Notes: a model not told the origin generated them from the sequence alone. 64,000 nucleotides of DNA from Mobilitalea torta (GCF_050433395.1 NZ_JBNPXH010000003.1:404897-468896), one strand, 5' to 3'; counted from the first letter of the stretch, positions 34,982-43,809 are shown. A program made the numbers and translations.

Positions 34982-35665
34982 ATGAAACGACAAAAGCTGA
35001 TGGTCATCCTGCTTGTGATGACAACCCTGACAGGATGTGTTCAAAGATTGGAATATACGGAAGAGCAGACGGATACCGCTGCTGAGTATATGGCAGGGCT
35101 GTTACTTAAAAGTGACAAAAATTATAAGGTCAGTCTGTTGACTATGGATGAGATAATTGTAAATAAGCTGGAAGAAGTCCAGGACTCTGACACAGGGGAA
35201 GCTGCGGGTGAATCCAACACCTCTGAGGAAGAGGATAAGGCACAGGAGCACTATACCTTGACGGAAGTGATCGGAGAGAAGGATTTCTCGCTGAAGTATG
35301 AGAAGTATCTTGTCACGGAAAGCTATCCGGAAGATCCGTCGTCATCTTATTTTTCAATCAATGCCAGACCGGGCAACCAATTGATTGTATTATCTTTTAT
35401 GCTGACGAACGAGTCGAAAAAGGGTAGCAATTTGAATCTTTCCCAGGTGCCGATCAAATATCAACTATATATTAATTCCGATAAGATATATGAACCTCCT
35501 TTTGCTCTTCTGGAAAACAATCTGAAGCTCCTGGATATCACTCTCGAGAAAGGAAAGTCGGAAGAGGTAGTATTAATTTTTGAGGTGACGAAGGATGCAA
35601 AAATGAAGGACATCAGTCTCAAGGTAACCAGGGATGAGCGGTCGGAGACGATTAAGATAAAGTAA
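34982..35665 (+). CDS. Predicted lipoprotein, unknown function
   Basis: A 227-residue protein with a lipoprotein signal (MKRQKLMVILLVMTTLTGC; lipid Cys19). A Glu/Asp-rich stretch (about 60-95) comes before a beta-rich domain (about 115-225: GNQLIVLSFMLTNESKKGSNLNLS ... EEVVLIFEVTKDAKMKDISLKV) that looks like a DUF4352/TELO-type immunoglobulin-like fold. It lies 208 bases after the histidine kinase and may help it sense the envelope, but this is only position. Confidence 0.75.
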   Translation: MKRQKLMVILLVMTTLTGCVQRLEYTEEQTDTAAEYMAGLLLKSDKNYKVSLLTMDEIIVNKLEEVQDSDTGEAAGESNTSEEEDKAQEHYTLTEVIGEKDFSLKYEKYLVTESYPEDPSSSYFSINARPGNQLIVLSFMLTNESKKGSNLNLSQVPIKYQLYINSDKIYEPPFALLENNLKLLDITLEKGKSEEVVLIFEVTKDAKMKDISLKVTRDERSETIKIK

Positions 35666-35729
35666 TTTTATGATACATACGGTTTATGTTCATGATATAA
35701 TAATATGCAGATGCGTTGAGGAGGGTATT

Positions 35730-36110
35730 ATGGGCTACATTGAAAGGAAGCGTATCAAATTTCTGGGGCTGCCGTTCAGCTTCACAAAATACAATATTAA
35801 TGAAGATAAGATCACCATTACTTCCGGCTTTTTAAACATTACGGAAGATGATGCATTTATGTATAAAATTCAGGATGTAAGGCTGACCAGAAGCCTGTCA
35901 GAAAGAATCTTTAAGTTGGGAACCATAACCTGCTATACAGGGGATACCACTCATCCGGAGCTTGTGTTATATCATATCAGGCATGCCAGTGAGATCAAAG
36001 ATTTTATCATGGCTTCCTCAGAAGAAGCAAGACGAAAGAGAAGGGCATTGCATACGCTGAAGATTGATGCCGGGGAAGTGGATTACGATGGGCTGGATGA
36101 TAATAATTGA
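35730..36110 (+). CDS. Bacterial PH-domain protein
   Basis: A 126-residue protein with a YdbS/YdbT-like PH fold: FTKYNINEDKITITSGFLNITEDDAFMYKIQDVRLTRSL, then GTITCYTGDTTHPELVLYHIRHASEIKDFI. There is no membrane helix, unlike YdbS itself. The ATG at 35730 has GAGGAGGG upstream; a longer frame from 35670 lacks a ribosome site. Function unknown. Confidence 0.8.
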   Translation: MGYIERKRIKFLGLPFSFTKYNINEDKITITSGFLNITEDDAFMYKIQDVRLTRSLSERIFKLGTITCYTGDTTHPELVLYHIRHASEIKDFIMASSEEARRKRRALHTLKIDAGEVDYDGLDDNN

Positions 36111-36147
36111 AAACCGGCAGAAGGAAATGGAATAGGGAATAAATTAT

Positions 36148-36178
36148 GACTCCCCTTTTGATTACCAAAAGGGGAGTC
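36148..36178. terminator. Bidirectional terminator-like hairpin
   Basis: A perfect 13-bp stem (GACTCCCCTTTTG at 36148-36160 and its complement at 36166-36178) lies between convergent genes. The A/T half of the stem helps in both directions, though the following T-run is poor. Confidence 0.7.
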
Positions 36179-36223
36179 GTTGTATACAAAAAAGCAATAT
36201 TCCGGGATCTCAAATGCTGCAGT

Positions 36224-36958
36224 TTAAGCAATAACCACGTTGGGGTAATCCGCCAAATCCGGTATGGACTTTTCTGTTATTATAGTAGCATCGCTCAAGG
36301 ATGCAACCTTGATCATCGTTACGACATCATATTTGCTGGAGTCAATTAAGAAGAAGGAATCGATTGACTGATCCATAGCTATTTTTTTGATGGTATACTC
36401 ATTGATGTCATGATTGGTAATACCGGCAGTTTTGCTGAAACCGTTGGAACCCAGGAAACATTTGTTAAAATTTAGGCCGCGCAGGGAAGATTCAGCTAAA
36501 GGGCCGATACAGGAGTTGGTAGACTGCTTAATCGTGCCTCCAATCATAATACAGGGAATTTGATGTGCGACCAGATGATTGATATGATGTATCCCATTTG
36601 TTACCACTGTAATTTCACAGTTAACGAGATATGGGATCATTTGTAGAGTCGTACTGGACGGGTCTAAGAAAATAACATCGCGTTCCCGGATATAAGTACA
36701 AGCCTTTTGCGCTATCTTATTCTTTGCTTCCTTATTCAGATTCAATTTAGTACTGATACTTAACTCTGTATTCTTTCTATTAAGCTGTACTCCGCCGCCA
36801 TGAAGGAGATTTACCTTACCCAGTTTTTCCAGCTCTCTTAAATCTCTTCTTAAGGTAGAAAAGGATGTATCTAAATGCTTGATTAGTTCATCCATATAAA
36901 TAATATCTTTTTCTGTGAGCAAACTAATAATCGTTTGTTGTCTAATTGCAGGAATCAT
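36224..36958 (-). CDS. DeoR/GlpR-family sugar-phosphate-responsive regulator
   Basis: A 244-residue repressor. The N-terminal winged helix-turn-helix is IPAIRQQTIISLLTEKDIIYMDELIKHLDTSFSTLRRDLRELEK. The C-terminal DeoR sensor domain has FLDPSSTTLQMIPYL, TVVTNGIHHINHL and the SKYD ending motif (FFLIDSSKYDVV). Such regulators respond to phosphorylated sugars. It is divergent from nagA, 339 bases away, so it is the natural regulator of the carbohydrate locus. The start ATG at 36958 is 8 bases after GGAGG. Confidence 0.92.
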   Translation of the reverse strand: MIPAIRQQTIISLLTEKDIIYMDELIKHLDTSFSTLRRDLRELEKLGKVNLLHGGGVQLNRKNTELSISTKLNLNKEAKNKIAQKACTYIRERDVIFLDPSSTTLQMIPYLVNCEITVVTNGIHHINHLVAHQIPCIMIGGTIKQSTNSCIGPLAESSLRGLNFNKCFLGSNGFSKTAGITNHDINEYTIKKIAMDQSIDSFFLIDSSKYDVVTMIKVASLSDATIITEKSIPDLADYPNVVIA

Positions 36959-37001
36959 GAAAAAACCTCCCATTTACCTATTCGTATAAAAATATATTTT
37001 C

Positions 37002-37030
37002 ATTATATATGAAGCTTCAATTTTTGTAAA
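37002..37030 (-). promoter_or_regulatory. Predicted promoter of the deoR-type gene
   Basis: On the minus strand TTTACA (37030-37025), a 17-base spacer and a perfect TATAAT (37007-37002), 44 bases before the start codon. Confidence 0.65.
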
Positions 37031-37210
37031 CTATTTTTGAAAAAATGTGAACAATTATAAGAATTAATGATATATAGCTTTTGAGAAACAGATTTTATAA
37101 CCGAATAATTGGGGATCGGATTAACAGTGATCAAAGTGATTATGCAAAAGTAATCAAGAAAAATCATATTAAATTCAGAAGCATTCAATAAAAATCATAA
37201 TAAGCTTGAT

Positions 37211-37256
37211 GTAATATCATTACTGTGTTACTATTAAAATTGCAGTTTGATATAAT
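37211..37256 (+). promoter_or_regulatory. Predicted nagA promoter with inverted repeat
   Basis: An extended -10 box, TGATATAAT (37248-37256), has only a weak -35 (TTACTA, 37228-37233). Just upstream lies GTAAT-ATC-ATTAC (37211-37223), a possible operator. The remaining bases of 36959-37297 are AT-rich and hold nothing else that I recognise. Confidence 0.5.
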
Positions 37257-37297
37257 TTTATCAAGGATTTTATCTGAATCTTAAAGGAATGAACAAT

Positions 37298-38425
37298 ATG
37301 ATTATAAAAAATGCAGAGGTATTTTATAAAGGTAAATTTGAGAAGAAGGATGTGCGGACCAAAGGAGGGCTGATCTTTGCTGTTGAAGAGAGTCTTTCGG
37401 GGGATGAGGTGGGCGAGGTAATCGATGGCAGCGGTTTATTTTTATTGCCCGGATTTATTGATATACACACCCATGGGCGTGCAGGTTTGGATTTTTCAAC
37501 CGCCATAGCTGATGAATTCGGCATGCTTTATCAATCCTATGCAGAGTGTGGAGTTACCTCCGTATTAGCTACTACCATGACTGTGGAATATGAAACTACA
37601 AAGCGGATTATGGGACGCAGCGGGGCGGCAATTGAATCAGGGCTCTATGGCAGCAGGATACTGGGGATCAACCTGGAAGGTCCTTTTTTGGGACCGGATA
37701 GGAAGGGCTGTCATGATGATCGGCATCTGCTGGTGCCTGCCATTGATCTGGTAGATGAATTAGATGAATTGTCCGGAGAAAACATTCGGCTGCTGGATAT
37801 CGATCCTACTCTTCCGAATGCTATGGACTGCATCAGAAAATACAGTAAGAAAAAAACTGTTTCCATCGCCCATACCTCTTCCGATTACGAGACAGCCTGC
37901 GCTGCCGTTCAGGCGGGGGCTGCTCATGTCACCCATTTGTTTAATGCGATGAACAGTTTGCATCACAGGGAACCAGGAGTTATCGGCATGGCAGCGGATT
38001 ATCCTGTGACAGCGGAGCTGATCTGTGACGGGATTCATGTTCATTCGGCGGTGATTCGCATGATGTTTCGCTTGATGGGAGAACGTATCGCATTGATTTC
38101 CGATTCCATGAGTACGGCAGGACTGGGAGAAGGAGAATATGAGCTGGGAGGCTTAAAGGTATTTGTAAAAGAGAAAAAAGCCAGCCTGGCAGACGGTACA
38201 ATCGCAGGTTCCACAACAAATGTGTTTGAGGCGGTTAAAAATGTAATTCGCTTTGGGGTTGAAAAGGAAAAGGCTATTCTGAGCGCAAGCCTGATACCGG
38301 CCCGCGCAATAGGCGTAGACCGTATGGTGGGTAAAATAGCCGAGGGCAAGAAGGCGGATTTACTGCTGGTAACACCAGAGTTTGATCTGGAACAGGTGTA
38401 TATCGGAGGAAAACGTTTTAAATAG
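37298..38425 (+). CDS. nagA: N-acetylglucosamine-6-phosphate deacetylase
   Basis: A 375-residue amidohydrolase turning GlcNAc-6-phosphate into glucosamine-6-phosphate and acetate. Metal and substrate motifs are present: FIDIHTHG (His57, His59), NLEGPFLGPDRKGCHD, SIAHTSSDYETA, HVTHLFNAMNSLHHREPG and the catalytic Asp in LISDSMSTAGL. I chose the ATG at 37298, 9 bases after AAGGA; an ATG three codons earlier is too close. nagB is not in the window. With GH20 at 59888 it implies GlcNAc release and use. Confidence 0.93.
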   Translation: MIIKNAEVFYKGKFEKKDVRTKGGLIFAVEESLSGDEVGEVIDGSGLFLLPGFIDIHTHGRAGLDFSTAIADEFGMLYQSYAECGVTSVLATTMTVEYETTKRIMGRSGAAIESGLYGSRILGINLEGPFLGPDRKGCHDDRHLLVPAIDLVDELDELSGENIRLLDIDPTLPNAMDCIRKYSKKKTVSIAHTSSDYETACAAVQAGAAHVTHLFNAMNSLHHREPGVIGMAADYPVTAELICDGIHVHSAVIRMMFRLMGERIALISDSMSTAGLGEGEYELGGLKVFVKEKKASLADGTIAGSTTNVFEAVKNVIRFGVEKEKAILSASLIPARAIGVDRMVGKIAEGKKADLLLVTPEFDLEQVYIGGKRFK

Positions 38426-38640
38426 GAAAGTAATGAATAATGGAATAGTGATGAAAATAAATGATAAAATATGAAATATAATCTTGGTATTTTTAGATTG
38501 ATATGGATAATCGCTGTTAATTTATGAATTATTTATAGAAACAAAGAAAAATCATAGTTGGAGATTATTTCTTATTTATTCGGAATTAACAATTTAGAAA
38601 TGAAATAATTATTAAAAGTATATAATTTAACCATAGATTA

Positions 38641-38669
38641 TTGACGAAACCAATGTTTTGGGGTATGAT
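38641..38669 (+). promoter_or_regulatory. Predicted promoter of the ABC transporter operon
   Basis: TTGACG (38641-38646), a 17-base spacer and TATGAT (38664-38669), both one base from consensus. The stretch 38426-38640 is very AT-rich with no other feature seen. The transcript would have a leader of about 150 bases containing the small ORF at 38749. Confidence 0.75.
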
Positions 38670-38748
38670 ATACATACATTGAAAAAATATGATAATAAAT
38701 GAACTAACATGAATATTTGTGATGGGCTGTATCAGGAGGAGGTTTGCA

Positions 38749-38766
38749 ATGACTCACTATAATTAA
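38749..38766 (+). CDS. Five-codon leader ORF (MTHYN) before the sugar permease gene
   Basis: ATG-ACT-CAC-TAT-AAT-TAA is preceded, 6 bases upstream, by a very strong ribosome site (AGGAGGAGG, 38734-38742). Downstream, TGCATCTT (38770-38777) can pair with AAGATGTA (38807-38814), which reaches the ribosome site of the permease gene. A ribosome on the leader could change this pairing. The strong site followed by only five codons suggests regulation rather than a protein product. Confidence 0.4.
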   Translation: MTHYN

Positions 38767-38826
38767 TGATGCATCTTGTGAAACATTATTTATTGTTAAG
38801 AATTCAAAGATGTAAGGAGTGTGGAG

Positions 38827-40296
38827 ATGATAGTAAACAATGAAAAAAGTAAAACAAACAAAATTATGCCTGTGATAATAGCATTACTTGCAGTTGCCGC
38901 CTTTTTGATCTTATTGATCCCTGCTTTTAACCCCATGAGGTTCCTGTCTTCCCTTGGTGATTGGACCTATCTGCATTTTTTGGGTAATGCGATGCAGGTG
39001 GATAAATTGTTTACTGCAAGCTTTCCTGGGATAAGGGAATTTTTCGGTAACAATGCAATTGCTGTTTTTTGCGGATTTATTATTGGTATTTTCGTGATCG
39101 CCCAGTTAATCGGCGGGATATTGGTATTAGCTGATAACTCAAAATTAAGAGCCCGTGGATTGTTGTTCCTGATGATTTTTTCTGCACTTAATTTTGTGGC
39201 AAATCTGGTGATTGTCGTAAATTCGGTCAGTGCCAACAGCAGTGCCGTGGATCTGGGTTACGCCGATCTGGGAATCCACTATGAAATTCCTGTAGGCACC
39301 GTTGTTTTTATGCTGCTGGCTGTTGCTCAGTTTATCGTAGTTAAGCTTTACCGCAGAAGAGTTTTGATCGAGAGAAACCTATATATAAAGATGACTCACA
39401 GGGAAAAGGTTGAAAACCTCAAGGGCTTTGCTTTTATCTCGCCCTATATTATAGGTTTTACCTGTTTTACGGCCTTTCCTTTGATTTTTTCCTTCTTCTC
39501 ATCTTTTACATATTATAATATTACTGCTGTCCAGAAGTGGTATGGCGTAAATAATTTTGTAAATTTATTTGTAAAAGATGATTATTTTCTGAAAAGCTTA
39601 TATAACACGGTATGGTATGTCGTTGTGAGTGTGCCGGCTGCCATTGTTTTTGCCATGCTTTTTGCATTGCTGATGAATATGAAAAGCATCAAGGGATTGC
39701 GGTTTTTCCGGACGGTTTATTATCTTCCTTCCGTATTATCCGGTGTCGCGGTTTTCCTGCTGTGGCAGTGGGTATTGGATCCTGGTTCGGGACTGGTAAA
39801 TAACGGACTTGCATTGCTTGGTATTCGCGGACCGGCATGGCTTTATGATGCCGCATGGACAAAACCGGCGCTGGTATTGATGAAAATATGGGGTGTCGGC
39901 GGCAGCACCATCATTCTTTTGTCGGCTTTGCAGTCAGTACCCCAGGAATTATATGAGGCTTCTGCCATTGACGGGGCGACGGGCTTTCGAAAGTTCTTCC
40001 ATATTACCTTACCAATGATTTCGCCAACTCTGTTCTTTGTCATGGTAACTGGTGTCAGCGGCGCGTTCCAGGTATTTGACTCGGCCTATATTATGATGGA
40101 CGGCAAGGGAGGACCTAATAATTCCCTGCTTTTCTACAATGTCCATCTGTTTAATACTGCCATGAAGGATCAGCAGATGGGGGTTGCCAGTGCAATGGCC
40201 TGGATACTGTTTGCAATTATCATGGTATTCACGGTAATTCAAATGATTGGCTCCAGGAAGTGGGTTCATTATGAAGGGGGCAGTGATAAAAAATGA
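38827..40296 (+). CDS. ABC sugar transporter permease (MalF type) with extra N-terminal membrane region
   Basis: A 489-residue permease. Residues about 200-489 form the usual six-helix MalF-like core, with the coupling motif ELYEASAIDGATGFRKFFHITLPMISPTL. Before it lie about 190 residues with four additional hydrophobic segments, among them MPVIIALLAVAAFLILLIPAF and IAVFCGFIIGIFVIAQLIGGILVL. Ordinary family members have about 290-320 residues. The ATG at 38827 is 7 bases after AAGGAG; the GTG at 38821 is rejected. The second permease overlaps it by four bases. Confidence 0.9.
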   Translation: MIVNNEKSKTNKIMPVIIALLAVAAFLILLIPAFNPMRFLSSLGDWTYLHFLGNAMQVDKLFTASFPGIREFFGNNAIAVFCGFIIGIFVIAQLIGGILVLADNSKLRARGLLFLMIFSALNFVANLVIVVNSVSANSSAVDLGYADLGIHYEIPVGTVVFMLLAVAQFIVVKLYRRRVLIERNLYIKMTHREKVENLKGFAFISPYIIGFTCFTAFPLIFSFFSSFTYYNITAVQKWYGVNNFVNLFVKDDYFLKSLYNTVWYVVVSVPAAIVFAMLFALLMNMKSIKGLRFFRTVYYLPSVLSGVAVFLLWQWVLDPGSGLVNNGLALLGIRGPAWLYDAAWTKPALVLMKIWGVGGSTIILLSALQSVPQELYEASAIDGATGFRKFFHITLPMISPTLFFVMVTGVSGAFQVFDSAYIMMDGKGGPNNSLLFYNVHLFNTAMKDQQMGVASAMAWILFAIIMVFTVIQMIGSRKWVHYEGGSDKK

Positions 40297-41216
40297 TAAA
40301 TGGGGCTGAGAAAATGAGTAATACAGAGAATAAAAGAAACGAAAACAAAATAAAAAATAGAAAGAATGGGGCGAAGCTGTCGGAATCCATCAGCTTCCGT
40401 TCGAAGATAGCCGGATTATCAGGAACGCTGCTCTTGTTATTTGGCTCCATACTGGTGCTTTATCCTCTGATCTGGATGATATCCACTGCTTTAAAATCAG
40501 ATGCGGAGGTAATGATTAACCCTTCCCTGATTCCCAACAGCATACGATGGGATAACTTTTCCAAGGCATGGAATTCGGCGCCCTTTGATATCTATTTCCG
40601 TAATACCGTATTTATTACGGCACTTGTATTGATTGGTGCGCTGATTTCCAATACCCTGGTTGCCTACGGTTTTGCGAAGCTTAACTTCAAAGGAAAGAAC
40701 ACAATTTTTATGTGTGTTCTCGGCACAATGATGATTCCGGGCATGGTGACCATGATCCCTTCCTATGTGCTGTTTTCAAAAATTGGATGGGTGGGAACCT
40801 ATCTGCCTTTAATTATTCCGGCATTCACCGGCGGGGCATATAATATTTTCCTTCTGCGTCAATCCTTTATGGGAATCAACAAGGCTTATTCCGATGCTGC
40901 AATGATTGAAGGCGCAGGAGAATTGAAGATTTTAACCAAAATCTACATTCCTCTGGCCCGTCCGGTTTTGACAACCATTGCGGTATTCACCTTCAATGGT
41001 ACCTGGAACGACTACTTTGGGCCTATGTTGTACTTAAATGATGAGATGATGTATACGCTTCAGCTTGGACTTCGTACCTTCCGCGGAAGCGCTGGTGTGG
41101 AGTGGCAGAAGTTCATGGCTGCCTCCCTGATTGTGCTTATACCCACGGTGGTTCTGTATTTCTTTATGCAGAAGTACATCATTCAAAGCGTGGCAATCGG
41201 AGGAGTAAAAGGGTAA
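40293..41216 (+). CDS. ABC sugar transporter permease (MalG type)
   Basis: A 307-residue membrane protein with six helices and the EAA coupling motif (AYSDAAMIEGAGELKILTKIYIPLARPVLTTI), ending SVAIGGVKG as in the carbohydrate (CUT1) class. About 50 polar, Lys/Asn-rich residues precede the first helix. It overlaps the first permease gene (ATGA) and works with it as the membrane pore. No ATPase gene lies in the locus. Confidence 0.93.
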   Translation: MINGAEKMSNTENKRNENKIKNRKNGAKLSESISFRSKIAGLSGTLLLLFGSILVLYPLIWMISTALKSDAEVMINPSLIPNSIRWDNFSKAWNSAPFDIYFRNTVFITALVLIGALISNTLVAYGFAKLNFKGKNTIFMCVLGTMMIPGMVTMIPSYVLFSKIGWVGTYLPLIIPAFTGGAYNIFLLRQSFMGINKAYSDAAMIEGAGELKILTKIYIPLARPVLTTIAVFTFNGTWNDYFGPMLYLNDEMMYTLQLGLRTFRGSAGVEWQKFMAASLIVLIPTVVLYFFMQKYIIQSVAIGGVKG

Positions 41217-41304
41217 GAATGACAATAATAGTCACAAATCGTGCTAAAAAATAGCAAGGGATGAACATTATTTGATTAGAAATGAAAATAAATGAAAATT
41301 TCTA

Positions 41305-41331
41305 TTGACAAGGGTAACGATAGGGTATAAT
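41305..41331 (+). promoter_or_regulatory. Predicted promoter of the binding-protein gene
   Basis: A perfect TTGACA (41305-41310) and a perfect TATAAT (41326-41331) with a short, 15-base spacer. It would give the binding protein extra, separate expression, as is common for ABC importers. Confidence 0.65.
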
Positions 41332-41423
41332 ATATAAATATAAAGTTAAAAGGAAATGACTGAAAACTATACAAAATAAACAAATACAAGTCATTTTCTA
41401 ATATCAATAAGGAGGAAGTATTT

Positions 41424-42830
41424 ATGAAAAGAATGAGGCATTTAGTAGCTTTGATGCTCAGTATCCTGCTTGTGGCACTTACATTCTCCGCTTGTAAGAG
41501 CGAAGACGGCTCCAAGGATACCAGCAAAGACAATGGCCAGGCAGCACCGACAGCAGCAGCGGATCAGGGTGAGCCTTCGGAGGGAGTCAGCACGGATAAG
41601 GGTCCCGTTTCCCTGCGTATGTGGGCACACTGGGGATCAGAGCAGCGTCGTCCCACCATTGAGAAGATTGTAAAGAAGTTCAATGAAACCTATGCCGATC
41701 GTCAGATTTCCGTAGAATATGTATATGTACCTTTCGGAGATTTGGAAACCAAAATGATCGCATCCGTTACTGCCGGCAATCCTGCCAATGTTGTTATTAC
41801 CGCTATCGAAGATACCAATGTAAAGGCAATGCGTAACCAGGCAATGGATATCACCAATTATCTGTCTGATGGAATTTCACAGAAGTTTTATGATAAATAT
41901 TGGGATATGGTGAAATATAATGACAAAATATACGCAATTCCCTTCAATACGGATACACGTCTGGTGTTCTACAATAAGACGATGTTCAAGGATGCGGGTG
42001 TAAATGCAGAAGATATCAAGACCTGGGATGATATGATTGCAGCATGCAAAAAGCTGGATGAAAAGTTTACGGGAAATGGCAACTATATGCTTGCCTTTAA
42101 TCCGATCCTCGGAAACTTTGGCTTTGACACCTTAGCCATCAACAACGGCGGAGGAGTCTTTGACAGCAACCTGGATCCTAACATTCCTACCATGAACAGC
42201 AAAGAGAATATTGAGACTCTGGAGCACATGAAGGTATATGCGGATATGTACGGACAGGAGCTGGTTCAGGCAGCGATTGCAGCGAATGCAGGCGGCGCAC
42301 AGGATTTATTCCTCTCCGGTAAAGTAGCAATGCTGGGTAATGTATGTAACTATATTGCAACAATCGATACGTACAATGCGGAAGCTCAGGTGGATTACGG
42401 TGTATTTCCTTATCCGGCAGGTCCCTCCAGCAAGACTGGCGTACCCTCTGCATGGGGCGGCGGCTTTGTATGTACCGTACCTTACGGAGCACAGAATCCG
42501 GAAGAGTCAACCTTGTTAGCTGAGTTCATGGCTACAGAAGGCGCAAAAATCTGGGCAGAAGAGCAAAAAGACGTTATGTGCAGCATTGAAGCAAATGAAA
42601 ATCCTGTAATGGCATCCTTTGTTGGCTGGACAGAAACTATGGCAATGATGGAGAGTACCTTCGGTACCCGCAGACATCCTTTTATACCAAATGCAGCCAC
42701 TTTCAAGGACGAAGCAGTGGATTCGATTGTTAAGAATTACACATCAACCGATGTAAAGGCAGCATTAGATACAGCGCAGCAGAAAATTGAAGCTAAGATT
42801 GAAGAAGAAAAATTCATCTTCGGCGAATAA
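41424..42830 (+). CDS. Extracellular sugar-binding lipoprotein of the ABC importer
   Basis: A 468-residue solute-binding protein of the carbohydrate class. The lipoprotein signal ends LTFSAC with lipid Cys24. A Lys/Asp/Gly/Ala linker is followed by the binding domain (SLRMWAHWGSEQRRPTIEKIVKKFNETYADRQISVEYVYV, later AIPFNTDTRLVFYNKTMFKDAG and SGKVAMLGNVCNYIATI). The ribosome site is AAGGAGGA. It captures an oligosaccharide for the two permeases upstream. Sequence alone does not tell which. Confidence 0.93.
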   Translation: MKRMRHLVALMLSILLVALTFSACKSEDGSKDTSKDNGQAAPTAAADQGEPSEGVSTDKGPVSLRMWAHWGSEQRRPTIEKIVKKFNETYADRQISVEYVYVPFGDLETKMIASVTAGNPANVVITAIEDTNVKAMRNQAMDITNYLSDGISQKFYDKYWDMVKYNDKIYAIPFNTDTRLVFYNKTMFKDAGVNAEDIKTWDDMIAACKKLDEKFTGNGNYMLAFNPILGNFGFDTLAINNGGGVFDSNLDPNIPTMNSKENIETLEHMKVYADMYGQELVQAAIAANAGGAQDLFLSGKVAMLGNVCNYIATIDTYNAEAQVDYGVFPYPAGPSSKTGVPSAWGGGFVCTVPYGAQNPEESTLLAEFMATEGAKIWAEEQKDVMCSIEANENPVMASFVGWTETMAMMESTFGTRRHPFIPNAATFKDEAVDSIVKNYTSTDVKAALDTAQQKIEAKIEEEKFIFGE

Positions 42831-42885
42831 TAATGATCCGCAGAGCGGCACGATAGCCGCCGCCGATGCAGCTTAGATGTTTTTA

Positions 42886-42928
42886 AAAAGGCAGTCTGTT
42901 TATTCAGGATGAAACAGGCTGCCTTTTT
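42886..42928 (+). terminator. Intrinsic terminator of the ABC transporter operon
   Basis: AAAAGGCAGTCTGTTT (42886-42901) pairs with AAACAGGCTGCCTTTT (42912-42927) with one G-T pair, and T residues follow. Confidence 0.9.
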
Positions 42929-43057
42929 CTACCTTGCTTTTTAAAGGGGGAAGATGAAAAAGTGTGATATTCTGAAAATAGCGGAAAATAAAATTCGATT
43001 TAGAGCCAAAAAAGATCATAATAAATCAATAAATATTCAAAAAATGTCATTTGGAGC

Positions 43058-43086
43058 TTGTAATTATGATGTAAACATGATAATAT
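43058..43086 (+). promoter_or_regulatory. Predicted promoter and palindromic operator of the second sugar operon
   Basis: TTGTAA (43058-43063), a 17-base spacer and TAATAT (43081-43086). A 22-base imperfect palindrome (43063-43084; ATTAT-G-ATGT, central AA, ACAT-G-ATAAT) covers the spacer and the -10 box, as expected of a repressor site. The rest of 42929-43133 is AT-rich and otherwise featureless. Confidence 0.5.
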
Positions 43087-43145
43087 CTAAATATAAACGG
43101 ATGATATGAAAGGACCGGGAAGGGGGAGGCGTCATAAAAAAGATA

Positions 43146-43784
43146 GTGATTATTCATACAACTCCTGCTACGGTAGAGAGTTTGCCCAAACTAATGAAAA
43201 GCATCATGGGAGAGGTTACTGTCATCAATCTTTTGGATGATTCCATGCTTCAGGATATGATTCATGGCTACTTGGCAAAAGAGGTGGAAAAGCGTTGGAT
43301 AAAGTACAGCGAAATCGCAGCTTCTATGGGGGCAGATGCTGTTCTCAGCGCCTGTTCTTCTGTTGGGGAATTTGCGGAAAAAGCGGGGGAGTATCTGAAG
43401 ATTCCGGTGTACCGCATTGATGAAGCGATGGCGGAGCGTGCCGTAGAGATTGGAACAACCATAAGTATTTTTGCCACCTTATCAACCACTCTGGAACCAA
43501 CGGTGAACCTGATCAGGCGGAAGGCATCCGCTGCAGGGAAGGAATGCGTCATCCATACGGTTTTGGTGTCCGGTGCTTATGAGGAATTAATGAAAGGCAA
43601 CCGTGGGCTTCATAATCAGAAGATTCAGGAGGCTGTACTAAAACACTCGGATTCCGACGTCCTGGTATTGGCCCAGGCTTCTATGGCTTCCGCATTGGAA
43701 GGGCTCCGGGGAATTGACGCCAGCAAGGTATTAACAAGCCCTGTGCTGGGAGTGGAAAAGCTGAAGAAGGATTTGCAACTATAA
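43146..43784 (+). CDS. Asp/Glu racemase-family protein
   Basis: A protein of about 212 residues with the aspartate/glutamate racemase (and hydantoin racemase) fold: IIHTTPATVESLPKLM at the start, GADAVLSACSSVGEFAEKAG with the first active-site Cys, and VLVLAQASMASAL, where the second Cys of true racemases is replaced by Ala (AQAS). So it may not be a classical two-base racemase. The start is unclear. GTG at 43146 lies 16 bases after GGGGGAGG; homologous-looking sequence extends upstream to an ATA codon at 43134 (IKKIVIIHTT), only 4 bases after that site. It opens the operon with FGGY kinase and aldolase, so a sugar-related role is likely. Confidence 0.78.
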   Translation: MIIHTTPATVESLPKLMKSIMGEVTVINLLDDSMLQDMIHGYLAKEVEKRWIKYSEIAASMGADAVLSACSSVGEFAEKAGEYLKIPVYRIDEAMAERAVEIGTTISIFATLSTTLEPTVNLIRRKASAAGKECVIHTVLVSGAYEELMKGNRGLHNQKIQEAVLKHSDSDVLVLAQASMASALEGLRGIDASKVLTSPVLGVEKLKKDLQL

Positions 43785-43809
43785 AAATCAGAGGAAGGCG
43801 GTAGTATGA

